A stretch of 64,000 bases of DNA from Citrobacter freundii (lineage in GTDB: Bacteria > Bacteroidota > Bacteroidia > Chitinophagales > Chitinophagaceae), in NCBI GenBank assembly GCA_003243445.1, contig QFQQ01000030.1, positions 6,149-70,148 of the forward strand, in the 5' to 3' direction. A program made the position numbers and the translations under genes. Shown piece by piece: positions 62,963-64,000 of this stretch (position 1 is the first letter of the stretch; each line of letters begins with the position of its first letter). The notes beneath the pieces are model-generated. The model made no database searches. It was not told the DNA's origin and saw nothing but the letters and a program-made list of their open reading frames with translations.

Positions 62963-63607
62963 TTACCTGATGTTCGTGCCGTTAGCAGGAATATCAAATT
63001 TAGCTGCAACTTCTTCATAAGACATTTTCTTCAATTCATCCAGTGTATAACCTCCATAAGTCAGCTGGTTACTTCTGCCACCGAGATTGCTGCCTGGAAT
63101 GATCACATAGCGGAAAGTTGTTCCTGCAAGTTCATCAGCGCTCCAGAACTGTGCATTTGATTTATACAGATATCTTAATGTCCCTGGTTGTGGAATTACA
63201 AAATCGATCACATCCACAAGATCTATATCGGTAACGAAAGGAAGTTGTACCACATTGGTAGATTTGGTTGGAACGCCGCCTGGTCCATAGAAAGTCCAGT
63301 TCTTCATATAAGAAAGTATTACGCCTTTATCAATGATATCCTGCGTAACTGCGGGAGCCGCTTTTGTGAAAGCTGATAAAGCCCAGTATGGTGCTGAATA
63401 AGCATCTACCCAATCAGCCGCTGTGGTGGTAAACCAGGCTGAGTATGTAGTTTGCCCCGCACCCGGAGCACCTGGTGCACCCGGAGACCCCGCAGGACCC
63501 TGAGCACCTGTTGCACCCGCCGGACCTTCAGGACCTTCCTTTGTACAACTACTGGCGATAAACATAATGGCTAATGATGAGAGCGTGAGGAGTCTTAACT
63601 TTCTCAT
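62963..63607 (-). CDS. Lipoprotein with short collagen-like Gly-X-Y repeat
   Basis: 214 residues. The signal peptide ends in the lipobox FIASSC, followed by TKE and nine collagen-type triplets (GPEGPAGATGAQGPAGSPGA and three more). The remaining 170 residues are a beta-rich domain with no motif that I recognise (WFTTTAADWVDAYSAPYW, FRYVIIPGSNLGGRSNQL). Many Bacteroidota carry such lipoproteins; the collagen-like stretch probably forms a trimeric stalk holding the globular domain off the outer membrane. A likely -7 box TAACTTTA is at 63674-63681. Confidence 0.85.
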   Translation of the reverse strand: MRKLRLLTLSSLAIMFIASSCTKEGPEGPAGATGAQGPAGSPGAPGAPGAGQTTYSAWFTTTAADWVDAYSAPYWALSAFTKAAPAVTQDIIDKGVILSYMKNWTFYGPGGVPTKSTNVVQLPFVTDIDLVDVIDFVIPQPGTLRYLYKSNAQFWSADELAGTTFRYVIIPGSNLGGRSNQLTYGGYTLDELKKMSYEEVAAKFDIPANGTNIR

Positions 63608-63945
63608 AGTTTGTGTTTTGGCAGATTAATGGTTTATTGATTGGACAAGAACAATCGTTCTCAACCGTGTTCTTTAAAGTTAACGGAAAAAAGCGCAGAG
63701 AGCGCAGATTTGAAAAAAAATCAAACTGATAAAAAAGGATCGTAAAAAAGCCAGTGATTACTCTTAAACATCCGGATATTTTGCGGGCACCGGATTGCAA
63801 GTCGCGGATTTGCTCTGTGCGCTATGAGTTAAGAGCAGTAACAACGATGAAGTATATGCCGGAGAGAATCATTGCGATAAAAAACTGTTGATATTATGGG
63901 CATCTTCTCTGTCTTCAGGATCTAATCGTTACCCAAATCTATGAA
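63608..63945. other. Intergenic region upstream of the lipoprotein gene
   Basis: No credible gene. A weak pair of arms, AGCGCAGAGAGCGCAGATTTG (63692-63712 region) facing CGCGGATTTGCTCTGTGCGCT (63801-63821 region), resembles a degraded PIR with a 9-bp word (GCGCAGAGA). The promoter of the collagen-like gene is near 63674. Confidence 0.5.
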
Positions 63946-64000
63946 TGGCGTAAGGTTCCCTCCTCCGCTTCGCTACGGCGGACAGAGCCCGCAGATTTAC
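63946..64000. repeat. Second copy of the PIR9 arm at the window edge
   Basis: GGCGTAAGGTTCC, CCTCCGC, GGCGGACAGAGCC and CGCAGATTTAC follow the same order as the PIR9 second arm at 29531-29581, with a short insertion (TTCGCTAC). It reads off the end of the window, so a facing arm would lie beyond. Confidence 0.75.

Overview
The window is chromosomal DNA from a gliding-lineage member of the Bacteroidota, most likely order Chitinophagales (family Chitinophagaceae is my best guess). The evidence is the PorV-PorU-GldJ-MurF block, GldF/GldG, several large proteins with C-terminal type IX secretion (T9SS) sorting domains, a fused MurF-alanine racemase, GTG/TTG starts, and many -7 promoter boxes of the form TAnnTTTG. 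I see no transposase, integrase, phage gene or CRISPR array. Coding is mostly housekeeping.

Layout. 1-2910: cell-division hydrolase activator (partial), DUF4292 lipoprotein, dut, ispF. 3232-11091: T9SS/gliding block porV, porU, gldJ, then murF. 11271-16665: TauE/SafE permease, DUF983 protein, 1232-residue secreted repeat protein. 16917-19355: cytochrome bd oxidase cydAB, with an attenuator-like leader. 19668-27056: 2047-residue T9SS cargo protein and a beta-helix protein. 27362-32603: MBL hydrolase with AraC regulator, then a divergent MocR regulator / PaiB-GNAT cluster. 33186-38464: tRNA-Ser, tatD, polysaccharide deacetylase, gltX, B12-binding protein, lspA. 38598-43899: another T9SS cargo, a small protein, a repeat-filled 1-kb gap, fumC. 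44171-49488: two GH29 fucosidases, enoyl-CoA hydratase, GH88 hydrolase. 49660-57716: murF-alr fusion, TerC, gldG, gldF, an IscA-like protein, iscS. 57925-63607: methylmalonyl-CoA epimerase, rnc, fabF, acpP, GNAT, YcxB-like protein, collagen-like lipoprotein.

How the genes work together. PorU and PorV process and carry T9SS cargo such as the 777-, 1232- and 2047-residue proteins; GldJ, GldF and GldG belong to the gliding apparatus. The two MurF enzymes, Alr, the EnvC-like protein and LspA serve the envelope. AcpP-FabF serve fatty-acid synthesis. The epimerase and the B12 protein suggest propionate/methylmalonyl-CoA metabolism.

The most unusual content is between the genes. At least 24 intergenic spaces hold inverted repeats whose arms are short tandem 'words', usually of 7 or 9 bp (here called PIR1 to PIR24). 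Each locus has its own word; the two arms of one locus match each other far better than arms of other loci; many have an ordinary terminator hairpin in the loop; and arms commonly begin at a stop codon or at the -7 promoter box. I know of no described family with this combination, though I could not search for one. Second in interest is the cydA leader: a promoter, an 11-codon leader ORF, a terminator hairpin touching its stop codon, then cydA.
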